Positions 8,958-18,134 of a stretch of DNA of 64,000 nucleotides are shown one piece after another. Position 1 is the stretch's first letter. Every line of letters begins with the position of its first letter. Position numbers and translations under genes: made by a program. The notes beneath the pieces were generated by a model. That model was not told the origin of the DNA, made no database searches, and was given only the letters and a program-made list of their open reading frames with translations. Source of the stretch: Fodinibius sp964490705 (GTDB taxonomy: Bacteria > Bacteroidota > Rhodothermia > Balneolales > Balneolaceae); NCBI GenBank assembly GCA_964490705.1, contig CAZBCG010000006.1, positions 62,001 through 126,000 on the forward strand, given 5' to 3'.

Positions 8958-10196
8958 TTATTTTGAGACAATTGCTCGTACTTCATCAAAAATAGCCTGT
9001 CGCAAAGATCCCAAATCAAAGTAAGTGCCATTGTCTTGGCGCCCTACATTTTGACGGTTTGTTAACAAGATTAGGGAAAGAGAGTCCTGTGGCACAGCCA
9101 CGATATTTGTCCCGGTAAATCCGGTATGACCAAACGTACCATCGGGACTTCCTTCAGCAGAAATAAATTCTTTATCCATCGCCCAGCCCAATCCATTTTC
9201 AAAACGCCCTCTCGTTAAAAAGGTATCGATAACTGCAGACGAAATGATTTGTTCTCCTCTGGATCGGCCATTATTTATTAACAGATCAATCAGTACCTGC
9301 AGATCATCAACGGTTGAAAAAAGGCCCGCATGGCCCGCTACACCACCGCTTGCATACCAGGCATTACCGTCATTGACTTCCCCGCGGAGTGTATATTCCC
9401 GCCATCCATCCCACAACTCTGGATCCACATCCACACGATAGCCAAAGTCATCATCATATACCATCTGTTTCTCAAAGGGATTTCCGTGCGAGGTCGCAGC
9501 AATCTCTTTAACTCCCTTTTCCAGTGGATTAAAAAAAGTATCGGTGAGATCTAACCGATCATAAAACTGCTCTTCCAAAAATGTATCCAATCGCTGATCG
9601 GTTACTTTTTTAATGATATCTCCCAGCAGTATAAATCCCAGATCACTGTAATGGCGCTCTTGCCCAACCGGCCATTTCAGTGGCAAATCTGCGATGTATT
9701 GATATCGCTGCCGAGCATTTGTGGCAAAATAATAGATCGGTTTCCACTGGGCCAAGCCCGCTGTATGAGTAAGCAGATGGCGAACAGTAATTTGGGATTT
9801 TTGTCCTTTCTCAAACTCCGGCAGATAGGTATGAATGGGATCATCAAGATCGATTTCACCTTCATCAACAAGCAGCATGATACCAAATGTCGTAGCTGTC
9901 ACTTTGGTGAGCGAAGCCAAATCAAACAGATGCTCAGTGGTCATTGGCTTGGGATTTTCAATCGGCTGCAACTGGTAATCGTATCTATGAGCATAGCCGT
10001 ACGCACTCCGATGAAGAATAGAATCGCCCTTTTTAACCTGGATTACCGCGCCGGGAATGTTATTGGCTTTGATTTCTTGTTGGATGAGACTATCAATAGC
10101 AATGATATGTCCCGCTTCTGTTTGCTCTATCTCATCAGAACAGCTTATGAAGCCGATCAATAACAGACAGGTGATAAATGTCTTAACTGAATTCAT
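8958..10196 (-). CDS. serine hydrolase lipoprotein (class C beta-lactamase/PBP fold)
   Basis: The 412-residue protein carries a lipobox signal (LLIGFISC, Cys19) and then a class C beta-lactamase fold. The nucleophile motif is SLTK (Ser95 and Lys98), the second-motif tyrosine lies in RHYSDLGF (YSD in place of YSN), and the third motif is GHTGFTG. Such enzymes cut or transfer D-amino-acid peptide or ester bonds in the periplasm. Antibiotic resistance should not be assumed. Downstream neighbours read a sodium:solute symporter gene on the same strand (10426-11970) and a divergent anmK, so a role in trimming cell-wall fragments during muropeptide recycling is the most likely reading, by context only. 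Confidence 0.85.
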   Translation of the reverse strand: MNSVKTFITCLLLIGFISCSDEIEQTEAGHIIAIDSLIQQEIKANNIPGAVIQVKKGDSILHRSAYGYAHRYDYQLQPIENPKPMTTEHLFDLASLTKVTATTFGIMLLVDEGEIDLDDPIHTYLPEFEKGQKSQITVRHLLTHTAGLAQWKPIYYFATNARQRYQYIADLPLKWPVGQERHYSDLGFILLGDIIKKVTDQRLDTFLEEQFYDRLDLTDTFFNPLEKGVKEIAATSHGNPFEKQMVYDDDFGYRVDVDPELWDGWREYTLRGEVNDGNAWYASGGVAGHAGLFSTVDDLQVLIDLLINNGRSRGEQIISSAVIDTFLTRGRFENGLGWAMDKEFISAEGSPDGTFGHTGFTGTNIVAVPQDSLSLILLTNRQNVGRQDNGTYFDLGSLRQAIFDEVRAIVSK

Positions 10197-10220
10197 TGAT
10201 AATCCTTTTCTTTATTGTCC

Positions 10221-10251
10221 GTTCATTTTTTTCAGCGATGAAAAAATGAAC
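10221..10251. repeat. palindrome GTTCATTTTTTTC/GAAAAAATGAAC, copy 1
   Basis: Inverted repeat with 12-13 bp arms and a 6-bp spacer (agcgat), 25 bp upstream of the serine hydrolase start. A close copy with the same arm sequence and the same spacer length lies at 12197-12226, beyond the symporter gene, so the two bracket it. Confidence 0.7.
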
Positions 10252-10425
10252 CAAAAAAATCGCCGGCTGTGAATCCCAAAACGGCTTTAATTGTCGTTCG
10301 ATGATAATTCCAATGGTCCATTCCTGCCATGCTTGTTTCCACAATATAACCGGTATGAAATTATCACTCATCTCACGACAATCTCCGCCTGGCATTCTTA
10401 TGCCGAACTTATTAAAACTATCTAC

Positions 10426-11970
10426 TTAGATTTTGCTGTTCTTTCTAAACCATCTTGAAATATTTCCGGCGATCATGACAATAGCACTGCCCACGACAGT
10501 ATAAAGCGGCCACGCAATGGCCAGCGGTTCTCCCGGCAGCATATTATGGATGGGACCTTCCACCATAAACAGCAGTGAGAGCAATCCCACAAAAAAACCA
10601 ATCATGGCATCAATTTTATCGGGATCATCAAACAAACGACCTAGTAAAAATGCTCCAAGCAGACCACCATAGGTGTATGAAGCAATACCCAATCCCAGTT
10701 CCACGACAGCCGGACGTTCGCCCTCTTGCAACTGCAAATAGGCAAAGAAGAAGGCTGACCCCGTTAGAATAACCGCCCAAACCATCGTGATGATGCGGGA
10801 AATTTTGAGGTCCTCGGCCTGCGTATTCTCCTTGCCAAAGTAGGGCTTGTACAAATCCAGCGTAGTTGATGACGCCAGTGAATTAAGCGATGAGCTGAGA
10901 CTGCTCATGGCTGCGGCAAACAGCGAGGCAATGATCAGTCCCGATAATCCCACCGGCAGCTGCTCGACGATAAACTTGGCAAAAATTTCGTCGGTGGTTG
11001 CCAGCCCTAACTGCTGTGCTGATTGCGCATCATAAAAAGCGTACAGCAACAATCCGATAAACAGAAAAAGCCCGAATTGAAAGGCCACTACAACTCCACT
11101 CCAGACCAGGGCGCGCTGACTTTTTTTAACGTTCCGAGTAGTCAATAGTCGTTGGACGATAAGCTGATCGGTTCCATGTGAAGCAATGGAAAAAATAGCT
11201 CCACCGATGAGTGCCGTAAGGAAGGTATAGGGCTGAGCAATAAAATCTGCGAACGGCAAATCAAATCCGAAATCAATAATTTGTGTTTTACCCGCATCCG
11301 AGGCAATAGCGATGGCACCGCTTAGTCCGTTTGGCAAATCAACCAACATAATACCAATAGCCAGTACCGCACCGCCGATATAGACCGCCATCTGCATCAC
11401 ATCCATCCAGACAACCGCCTTAATACCACCGATAAGCGTATAAATTAGGGTAATCACCGAGATGGCTGTAATCGCTAACAGATAAAGTTCAATATCACCC
11501 CAGCCAGTAAAAGCACCACCAAGGCGGAGAATAATCGCTAAAGGAATCGCCGTAGCAAAAAGCCGAACGCCATCTGCCAACAGGCGCGTGATCATAAAGG
11601 TAGTGCTGGCCGCATTGCGCATGGAGGCTCCAAAGCGCTGCTCCAAAAATTGGTATGCCGTGGAAAGATTGCCCTTGAAGTAGGCCGGCAGCAACAGCTG
11701 ACTCACTAACACGCGTCCCACGATATAACCCAGCGTAATCTGTAGAAAGGTAAGATTGCCACCATAAGCTACAGCGGGAATACTAATAAATGTAAGTGTG
11801 CTCGTCTCGGTAGCCACCACCGAAAACATCACCGCCCACCAAGGCAGTCCATCCCCGCCCAAAAAGTAGTCGGCATTGGAAGATTGACGCCCTGCCGCAT
11901 AAATCCCAAGTGCTGCAACGCCAATCAAATAAACGACAATAACAATGTAGTCGATGAGAGAAAATTCCAC
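10426..11970 (-). CDS. sodium:solute symporter (SSS/SLC5 family)
   Basis: The 514-residue protein has about 13 hydrophobic segments and the family signature region near the N-terminus (GRQSSNADYFLGGDGLPWWAVMFSVVATETSTLTFI, with the first sodium site in the broken first helix). GTDQLIVQRLLT and SLFAAAMSSLSSSLNSLAS in the second half are also typical. It imports a small solute with sodium across the inner membrane. The substrate is not readable from sequence. Its position between the serine hydrolase and a divergent anhMurNAc kinase suggests a muropeptide-derived sugar or peptide, perhaps anhydro-MurNAc. It is transcribed in the same direction as the hydrolase, 229 bp upstream of it. Confidence 0.88.
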   Translation of the reverse strand: MEFSLIDYIVIVVYLIGVAALGIYAAGRQSSNADYFLGGDGLPWWAVMFSVVATETSTLTFISIPAVAYGGNLTFLQITLGYIVGRVLVSQLLLPAYFKGNLSTAYQFLEQRFGASMRNAASTTFMITRLLADGVRLFATAIPLAIILRLGGAFTGWGDIELYLLAITAISVITLIYTLIGGIKAVVWMDVMQMAVYIGGAVLAIGIMLVDLPNGLSGAIAIASDAGKTQIIDFGFDLPFADFIAQPYTFLTALIGGAIFSIASHGTDQLIVQRLLTTRNVKKSQRALVWSGVVVAFQFGLFLFIGLLLYAFYDAQSAQQLGLATTDEIFAKFIVEQLPVGLSGLIIASLFAAAMSSLSSSLNSLASSTTLDLYKPYFGKENTQAEDLKISRIITMVWAVILTGSAFFFAYLQLQEGERPAVVELGLGIASYTYGGLLGAFLLGRLFDDPDKIDAMIGFFVGLLSLLFMVEGPIHNMLPGEPLAIAWPLYTVVGSAIVMIAGNISRWFRKNSKI

Positions 11971-12343
11971 GCCGAGGCCGTCTGGTAAATTTGGACTGTA
12001 ATTTTAGAGCGACAGCATTATAGCAATTTATTTGTAGGATTACATAGTATTCAAAAACTTGATAGCACCTCACGGTTTATATTCGGGATCCGGGGAATTG
12101 CGGGAAAGATTAGTAAACAACAACTAATGAATCAAAGCAATTGAAAATAAAAGCTATCAAAAGAACAAAATCTACGATTCCCCGGTGAGTTTTTTGGTTC
12201 GTTTTTTCCTCATTGAAAAAATGAACATAAAGAAGTGCTATACTTATTGATTTCAAGTTAACTCATTCCGATCTATTACTAAGTTGCATCTTCATGGAAA
12301 GAAGAATATTTACTAATAGGATTTTTAATTCAGAACTTGTTCG
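11971..12343. other. divergent control region between symporter gene and anmK
   Basis: This 373-bp AT-rich gap must hold the promoters for both the symporter gene and anmK. Apart from the palindrome at 12197-12226 I see no gene or RNA in it. A possible regulator-binding role of that palindrome is open, since it lies about 120-145 bp upstream of the anmK start. Confidence 0.5.
12197..12226. repeat. palindrome GTTCGTTTTTTC/GAAAAAATGAAC, copy 2
   Basis: Imperfect inverted repeat (one G against A mismatch) with 12-bp arms and a 6-bp spacer (ctcatt). It is the sister of the palindrome at 10221-10251. Confidence 0.7.
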
Positions 12344-13540
12344 ATGAATTCCTCAATTAAACAACTGGCAAATTTAGCCTCAAAGCCGACTAAAAAAATC
12401 GTTGGATTGATGTCGGGCACTTCGCTGGATGGGTTAGATATTGCGCTTTGTAAAATCAGCGGAAGCGGCACTGAGACCGAGTTAGAACTCACGCATTTTG
12501 CCACAAAACCCTATGATATCAAAACCAAAAATCGGTTAAAGAATATAACATCCATACCACAGGTTTCTTTGGAGGATGTCTGCCTGCAGCATTCGTGGTT
12601 CGGCGATTATCACGGAAAATTAGTGTTGAAGATCTTGGAAGAATGGGGTATCAAACCCACAGAAATTGACTGTATTGCCAGTCACGGGCAAACTATTTAT
12701 CACGCTCCAAAATCCCAGCATAAACAAGCAGGTATGCCCAACGCTACCCTTCAGATTGGGGATGGCGACCATATCGCCCAAAAAACCGGCATTCTCACCA
12801 TCAGCGATTTTCGACAAAAGCATACTGCCGCAGGCGGTGAGGGCGCACCCATGGCCGCTTTGGTTGACCGGATGCTTTTTACCCACGAGACCGAAAATCG
12901 GATTCTGCTGAACATCGGTGGTATTGCCAACTTTACTTTTTTGCCGGCCGCATCGAATTCCAGCCAATCGTCCATCACCACGGATACCGGTCCCGGCAAC
13001 ACCTTAATTGATGCCGCAATGCGGCACTATTTTGATCAAGAGTTTGATGAAAACGGCACCATTGCTCAAAAAGGGACCGTCCATGCGGACCTACTAACCG
13101 CTCTAAAATCGGATCCCTATTTCCAACAACCGCTGCCCAAATCAACGGGTCCCGAAGTTTTTCATTTGGATTGGGTTAGAAATCAAATCCAGCAAACAAA
13201 TCTTGACCTCCCATCTGCAGAAGACGTGATTGCTACCCTCACGCAGCTTTCTGCAGAAACTATCGCTGATTCAATTTTGGATATCACGGGTGATGAGCAA
13301 ACGCCGAACATCTATGTCAGCGGTGGCGGATTACACAATCCGGTATTAATAAATGCCCTTTCGAATATACTCTCTTGTTGTAACATTGAAAGTTTTGAAT
13401 CTCTTGGGTTTAATCCCGATGCCAAAGAAGCGGTCATTTTTGCGGTATTGGCTAACGAAATGCTTTCGGGTGATGGTTTTCAGATTCATCCCGAGTCAAA
13501 AAAGAAGGTAAACTTTGGGAAGATTTCATTTCCCGATTAG
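12344..13540 (+). CDS. anmK: anhydro-N-acetylmuramic acid kinase
   Basis: The 398-residue product is AnmK, which hydrolyses the 1,6-anhydro bond of anhMurNAc and phosphorylates it to MurNAc-6-phosphate with ATP, a step in peptidoglycan recycling. The ASKHA-type phosphate loop near the start reads GLMSGTSLDGLDIAL, the catalytic segment is SDFRQKHTAAGGEGAPMA, and the nucleotide-binding end has NIYVSGGGLHNPVL. It is slightly longer than the E. coli enzyme (369), with extra N-terminal residues (MNSSIKQLANLASKPTKK). It diverges from a symporter and serine hydrolase that probably supply the substrate. No murQ etherase gene is in the window. Confidence 0.95.
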   Translation: MNSSIKQLANLASKPTKKIVGLMSGTSLDGLDIALCKISGSGTETELELTHFATKPYDIKTKNRLKNITSIPQVSLEDVCLQHSWFGDYHGKLVLKILEEWGIKPTEIDCIASHGQTIYHAPKSQHKQAGMPNATLQIGDGDHIAQKTGILTISDFRQKHTAAGGEGAPMAALVDRMLFTHETENRILLNIGGIANFTFLPAASNSSQSSITTDTGPGNTLIDAAMRHYFDQEFDENGTIAQKGTVHADLLTALKSDPYFQQPLPKSTGPEVFHLDWVRNQIQQTNLDLPSAEDVIATLTQLSAETIADSILDITGDEQTPNIYVSGGGLHNPVLINALSNILSCCNIESFESLGFNPDAKEAVIFAVLANEMLSGDGFQIHPESKKKVNFGKISFPD

Positions 13541-13543
13541 ATC

Positions 13544-14137
13544 CTACTGCTCTTTCAACCACTCCACAAATTGCTGGATAGCACGTCCCCGGTGACTGAT
13601 CTCATTTTTAATACCGGGATCCAGCTGTGCAAACGTCTGGTCGTAGCCGTTGGGCTTAAAAACCGGATCGTACCCAAAACCTTTGTCGCCATGCGCTTCG
13701 GTGAGAATCTGCCCCCGACAAATGCCCTCGAAGGTATAAGTGGATTCGTCGGTAACAAAGGCAACGACCGTACGGAATTGCGCCCCGCGATCATTGTCTG
13801 ACACCTCACTCATTTCGTTGAGCAGTTTATCCACATTATCCTGGTAAGTGGCCGATTCCCCGGCATAGCGGGCCGAATACACGCCCGGGCGTCCACCAAG
13901 GGCATCCACTTCGAGGCCGGTATCATCAGACAAGGTCGGCAAATCAGTTGCCGAAGAAACATATTGCGCCTTTTTGAGAGCATTGCCTTCGAGCGTATCC
14001 CGGTCTTCGATCACTTCGTCCAGATCAGGAAAATCGTACGTTGACTTGAGACTGATGCCCAGCGGTTTAAGCGTAGATCGCAGTTCTTCAATTTTGTGCT
14101 TGTTGCGCGATGCCAGAACAATCGTATTCATCTGCAA
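13544..14137 (-). CDS. rdgB: XTP/dITP pyrophosphatase (Ham1 family)
   Basis: The 197-residue product matches the Ham1/RdgB family. It removes non-canonical purine triphosphates (dITP, XTP) by cutting them to the monophosphate and pyrophosphate in the cytoplasm. Visible motifs are the N-terminal substrate loop VLASRNKHKIEEL, TLSDDTGLEVDALGGRPGVYSARYAG, GDKGFGYDPVF, and the final SHRGRAIQQF. An extra Met precedes the usual start by one residue. The stop faces the anmK stop 3 bp away. The adenosine kinase gene lies 19 bp upstream on the same strand, so the two are probably co-transcribed as a small purine-nucleotide unit. Confidence 0.95.
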   Translation of the reverse strand: MQMNTIVLASRNKHKIEELRSTLKPLGISLKSTYDFPDLDEVIEDRDTLEGNALKKAQYVSSATDLPTLSDDTGLEVDALGGRPGVYSARYAGESATYQDNVDKLLNEMSEVSDNDRGAQFRTVVAFVTDESTYTFEGICRGQILTEAHGDKGFGYDPVFKPNGYDQTFAQLDPGIKNEISHRGRAIQQFVEWLKEQ

Positions 14138-14156
14138 AAAGAGTTATAGGATTTTG

Positions 14157-15161
14157 TCATTCGCTTGCGGTGGATTGATGCAAAATTTCCTGTACTTGGT
14201 GCCACTCCAGTCGCGGACCAAATTGGGATACAATTTTCGACCCCGCCAGGCTGGCCAGCTTTCCGGCCCCGGCATATCCCATTCCGTTGGTGATGCCGTA
14301 CAAAAAGGCGCCCGCATACATATCGCCTGCGCCGTTGGTATCAACTGCTTTTACGTCGTACGGCTCAATATCAACAAAGGTATCGCCATCGAAGATCATA
14401 GCCCCATTTTTTCCCTGGGTGATAACAAATCGCTTGGCTTCTTTCTTAAGCACTTCCCGTGCTTCCATCAGGTTCTCTTTACCGGTATAAATTTTCGCTT
14501 CTTCTTCGTTACAAAATAGCAGGTCTACCGAAGCACCAATAACCTCTTCGAACCGTTCCTTGAATCCTTCAACAACAGAAGGATCCGAAAGCGTCAAGGC
14601 CGTTTTTACATTGTTGTTCTGCGCAATTTGTTTGGTTTCTTTCATTGCTTCAAATCCATTGGGAGATGTAGCCAGGTAACCCTCGATGTAAACATATTCC
14701 GAATCCCGAATGGCAAGCTCATCAATCTCGCTGGTAGAGATACTAGCGGTAATGCCCAAGTAGGTATTCATCGTGCGTTCAGCATCACCGGTAATCATCA
14801 CCAGGCATTTTCCGGTTACTCCCTCTTCGCGCTCCTGGCGATCAAAATTGGTATCAATGCCCGCCTCCTTCATATCCTTAAGATATAAATCACCAAAGGT
14901 ATCATCGGCAACTTTGCAGGAATAAAATGCTTTCCCCCCAAACTGGCTTATCGCAAAAATAGTGTTTGCGGCCGAACCGCCCGGCTTTTCGATGGTCTCG
15001 GCACGGTCAATATTATCAATTAATTCAAACTGTGTGTCTTCATCCACGAGTGTCATAACCCCTTTCTTGACCTCGTGTTTCTGTAAAAATTCGTTGGTTA
15101 CTTCAAATTCCATATCAACCAGCGCATTGCCAATACCGTAAACATTATACTTCTTTTTCAT
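14157..15161 (-). CDS. adenosine kinase (PfkB family)
   Basis: The 334-residue product is a PfkB/ribokinase-family sugar kinase of the adenosine kinase type. It shows GNALVDMEFEV at the start, the first signature GGSAANTIFAISQFGG, and the second signature VDTNGAGDMYAGAF with the catalytic Asp in GAGD. The likely reaction is adenosine + ATP to AMP + ADP, a salvage step. Specificity against other PfkB sugars rests on overall resemblance and the short N-terminal lid. It sits directly upstream of rdgB on the same strand. Confidence 0.85.
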   Translation of the reverse strand: MKKKYNVYGIGNALVDMEFEVTNEFLQKHEVKKGVMTLVDEDTQFELIDNIDRAETIEKPGGSAANTIFAISQFGGKAFYSCKVADDTFGDLYLKDMKEAGIDTNFDRQEREEGVTGKCLVMITGDAERTMNTYLGITASISTSEIDELAIRDSEYVYIEGYLATSPNGFEAMKETKQIAQNNNVKTALTLSDPSVVEGFKERFEEVIGASVDLLFCNEEEAKIYTGKENLMEAREVLKKEAKRFVITQGKNGAMIFDGDTFVDIEPYDVKAVDTNGAGDMYAGAFLYGITNGMGYAGAGKLASLAGSKIVSQFGPRLEWHQVQEILHQSTASE

Positions 15162-15254
15162 AGTACAGGATAAAAGAATCTGTGGTTATAAATAATAAAG
15201 TGCTGAAAATACGAACTCTGGATGCTCTAATAAAGCAATTCATAAAAATAAAAA

Positions 15255-15280
15255 AGCACCTGCCTTTTCAGACAGGTGCT
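15255..15280 (-). terminator. rho-independent terminator of protease gene 1
   Basis: Read on the minus strand, an 8-bp GC-containing stem (agcacctg ... caggtgct) is followed by a T-rich tract. It lies about 30 bp after the protease stop at 15312 and nearly matches the terminator at 16841-16865. Confidence 0.9.
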
Positions 15281-15311
15281 TGAAAGAAATTAATCCAACA
15301 ATTGCATAAGG

Positions 15312-16520
15312 TTAGTTATGCGCAATAGGATCAGGATCTCCATCAGGATCTCCACTGGCAGTTCCATCAGAATTAGGACTACCATTTGTAACCAGAAGCA
15401 ATCCGGCTACGTGAGGGGACGCCATAGATGTACCGCTGATGGTATCTGTTCCCCCGCCGGTCCACAGTGAGAGAATATCCACACCAGGGGCAGCAAATTC
15501 GATGGGAGGATCAGTAGGTCCCGACCAGTTTGAAAACGAAGCAAATGCATCAGTATCATCCGTTGCTGATACTGTCCAAACGTTGTTGTATTCTACTCGA
15601 GCAGGAGAATAATTATTCGCATCAGCGCCGTCATTACCGGCTGCTACTGCAAAATATACTCCCTGATCAGCAGCATTGCGAACCGCATCATCTACCGCAT
15701 CAGAAGTGCCGCCGCCGAGACTCATGTTGGCAACATCTCCAGATGAAGCATTGGCTGCAACATAATCGATACCATCAATTACATCTGAATACGAGCCACT
15801 TCCACGGTCATCCAGTACTTTGACTGCTACTACCGTAGCACCAGCTGCAACGCCTACAACACCTTGATCGTTGTCAATAGCAGCAATAGTTCCGGCAACA
15901 TGGGTACCATGGCCGTTTCCGTCGTCAGGAGTATTTGAAGCATATGATATACTTCGATCGGTATCAACGTTCAGATCAGGATGATCCAGGTCGATACCGG
16001 TATCAATTACCCAAGCCGTTCCACTGCTGGCCGTTGCTCCGCCAACGCGATCAATTCCCCAGGGTGTCGTTTGGGAAGTACTTCCTCCATCGTCGTCATT
16101 ATTTCGGCAGTGTGGCCATGGAGAACAAGCTCCGGGAGGTGCCAGTGATACCATTTGGTCTTCCTCGATGTAATCAACACGCTCGTCATTGCGGAGATTT
16201 GCAAGCTGATCAGCAGTTAGCTGTGCTGCAAATCCTTTTAGAGCAACATTGTATTCGCCAACAACATCGCTTTCGGCGATATTGTGATCTGTAAATACAG
16301 CGTGTCTCATCTCTTTGACAGTTGCCACATCAGAAAGAGCTTTTCCCTGGGCATCTTTGTCATTGAAGACGACGATATATTGACCGTCTATATTAGCATT
16401 ATTATTTAGTTCTTCTTTCGTCTCTTCTTGGTTCATATTAGTCGTCGGTTGGTCACAAGCTGTGAATCCAAAGACAACCAATGCTATAACCAAGGTTATT
16501 TTGAAGAATGTATTTCGCAT
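15312..16520 (-). CDS. lipid-anchored subtilisin-like serine protease 1 (S8 with I9 prodomain)
   Basis: I start the gene at the ATG at 16520, giving 402 residues. It has an AGAAGG site at the right spacing and a lipobox signal (VVFGFTAC). A frame extension 22 codons upstream has no signal logic. After the lipid Cys comes a disordered Asn/Glu linker, then an I9 inhibitor prodomain (DGQYIVVFNDKDAQGKAL to RVDYIEEDQMV). The S8 catalytic domain follows with Asp in VIDTGIDLDHPDL, His in GHGTHVAGTIA, oxyanion Asn in AAGNDGADAN and Ser in GTSMASPHVAG. The C-terminus ends in a short Asp-rich tail (GDPDGDPDPIAHN). It is expected to mature itself and act outside the inner membrane. It is the downstream member of a tandem pair with 16890-18134. 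Confidence 0.92.
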   Translation of the reverse strand: MRNTFFKITLVIALVVFGFTACDQPTTNMNQEETKEELNNNANIDGQYIVVFNDKDAQGKALSDVATVKEMRHAVFTDHNIAESDVVGEYNVALKGFAAQLTADQLANLRNDERVDYIEEDQMVSLAPPGACSPWPHCRNNDDDGGSTSQTTPWGIDRVGGATASSGTAWVIDTGIDLDHPDLNVDTDRSISYASNTPDDGNGHGTHVAGTIAAIDNDQGVVGVAAGATVVAVKVLDDRGSGSYSDVIDGIDYVAANASSGDVANMSLGGGTSDAVDDAVRNAADQGVYFAVAAGNDGADANNYSPARVEYNNVWTVSATDDTDAFASFSNWSGPTDPPIEFAAPGVDILSLWTGGGTDTISGTSMASPHVAGLLLVTNGSPNSDGTASGDPDGDPDPIAHN

Positions 16521-16889
16521 AGATATACCTTCTTTTATTAGAATTATATTCGCATTAAGCGAACATGAAGGCAGGAATATTCTCAAGGTTCCAAAACTAC
16601 CCTAAAGAACTTTTGTTGATAGTATGGCCTAATCTTTCCTGCAACAAGATAACCAAGAGTATTGATAAATCTCTCTGTTACAAATAAACCGGAATTTTCG
16701 TATTAATTTTTTTTAATATTCTCGGGAATGTTATGTAGTGGAATTCTTCATCGGGACCTATATTACCTTTTCTCTGACGCAACACTGTTTCGACTACACC
16801 TCTGGTATTTCAGATTCAGCTTTTTCAGGTCTCATAAAAAAGCACCTGCCCTTTCGAGCAGGTGCCACAGTAAAAACGTGCCATCCTAC
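16521..16889. other. gap between tandem protease genes
   Basis: This 369-bp gap contains the promoter region for protease 1 (nearest its start) and the terminator of protease 2 at 16841-16865. I see no coding region in the part between. Confidence 0.5.
16841..16865 (-). terminator. rho-independent terminator of protease gene 2
   Basis: On the minus strand a GC-rich stem (gcacctgc ... gcaggtgc) is followed by TTTTTTAT, about 25 bp after the stop at 16890. Stem sequence is nearly the same as at 15255-15280, as expected if the duplication that made the two genes included the 3' end. Confidence 0.9.
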
Positions 16890-18134
16890 TTATTGATGAA
16901 TAATAGGATCAGCATTGCCGTCGGGGTCTCCGTTGGCTGTACCATCGCTGGTGGGAGTTCCACCCGTAACAAGCAGAACGCCCGCTGCATGCGGACTAGC
17001 CATAGAAGTACCACTGATAGTATTAGTGCTATTATTCATCCACAACGACTCTACATCTACGCCCGGCGCGGCATACTCAATCGGAGGATTCCCATAATTC
17101 GAGAACGACGCAAAATTATCGTCCGAATCAATGGCGGAAATCGTCCACACATTGCTGTATTCTACGCGCGCCGGAGATGAGTTATTGGCATCGGCACCAT
17201 CGTTACCAGCCGCCAGTGCAAAGTAGATACCCTGATCAGCTGCATTCCGAACGGCATCATCAACAGCAGTAGAAGTACTGCCGCCCAAACTCATATTGGC
17301 AACATCGCCGGCCGAAGCATTGGCAGCTACATAATCGATACCGTCAATCACACCGGAATACGTTCCGCTTCCGCCGCTGTCGAGCACTTTAACGCCCACC
17401 ACGGAGGCGCCGGCAGCAACGCCCACAACATCAATATCATTATCAAGCGCTGCAATAGTTCCCGCAACGTGCGTACCGTGGCCGTTGCCATCGTCTGCAG
17501 TAGATTCGGTACTTACAAAAGAAGCACTACGCTGCGTATCCACATTCAGATCATCGTGGTCTAAATCAACGCCGGTATCAATAACCCAGGCCGTACCTGA
17601 GCTAGCTGTTGCACCGCCTACGCGGTCAATACCGTAAGGAGTAACTTGTCCACTTCCGCCTCCATCATCGTGGCATCCTATACCAAAATAATAGCACCAC
17701 CATGGAGCATGATCATTTGTGGTTGGGGGTGAAAGTATGACAACCCGATCCTGCTCAACATATTCTACGCTCTTATCCTGACGCAGACTATTCAGTTGTT
17801 TATCAGAGAGTTTAGCCGAGAAACCGCCAAGTGCATTCTTATATCGGTTTTTAACAGCATCTTTTTTGATACTGTGCTTACCCATTATAGTATTGATTTG
17901 CTGCGACCGTTGTTCAACTGTCGCTTTGCCTTTAATACCATCGTTATCAAACACTACAATGTACTGCCCGTCGATGGGTTGCCCTTGCATATTTTTGATC
18001 TGCTCAAGCTTCTCATCGGTTGGTTTTTCCTGTTCTTTTTCTTGGTTAACGTTTGTCGGCTGATCACAACCTGTTATTACCAGAAGAGCAACAACAAAAA
18101 TTGCGCTCAGTTTAACTGTGGTTCTATGTAACAT
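16890..18134 (-). CDS. lipid-anchored subtilisin-like serine protease 2 (S8 with I9 prodomain)
   Basis: The 414-residue product is a close paralogue of the protease encoded just downstream. It has a lipobox signal (LLVITGCDQPT), a Lys/Glu-rich linker, an I9 prodomain (IDGQYIVVFDNDGIKGKA to VEYVEQDRVV), then an S8 domain with Asp in VIDTGVDLDHDDL, His in GHGTHVAGTIAAL, Asn in AAGNDGADAN and Ser in GTSMASPHAAG. A short segment before the catalytic domain has WWCYYFGIGCHDD with two Cys that could pair; protease 1 has its own Cys pair at the same place. Same Asp-rich C-terminal tail. Both have the full triad, so both should be active. Substrate is unknown. Confidence 0.92.
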   Translation of the reverse strand: MLHRTTVKLSAIFVVALLVITGCDQPTNVNQEKEQEKPTDEKLEQIKNMQGQPIDGQYIVVFDNDGIKGKATVEQRSQQINTIMGKHSIKKDAVKNRYKNALGGFSAKLSDKQLNSLRQDKSVEYVEQDRVVILSPPTTNDHAPWWCYYFGIGCHDDGGGSGQVTPYGIDRVGGATASSGTAWVIDTGVDLDHDDLNVDTQRSASFVSTESTADDGNGHGTHVAGTIAALDNDIDVVGVAAGASVVGVKVLDSGGSGTYSGVIDGIDYVAANASAGDVANMSLGGSTSTAVDDAVRNAADQGIYFALAAGNDGADANNSSPARVEYSNVWTISAIDSDDNFASFSNYGNPPIEYAAPGVDVESLWMNNSTNTISGTSMASPHAAGVLLVTGGTPTSDGTANGDPDGNADPIIHQ

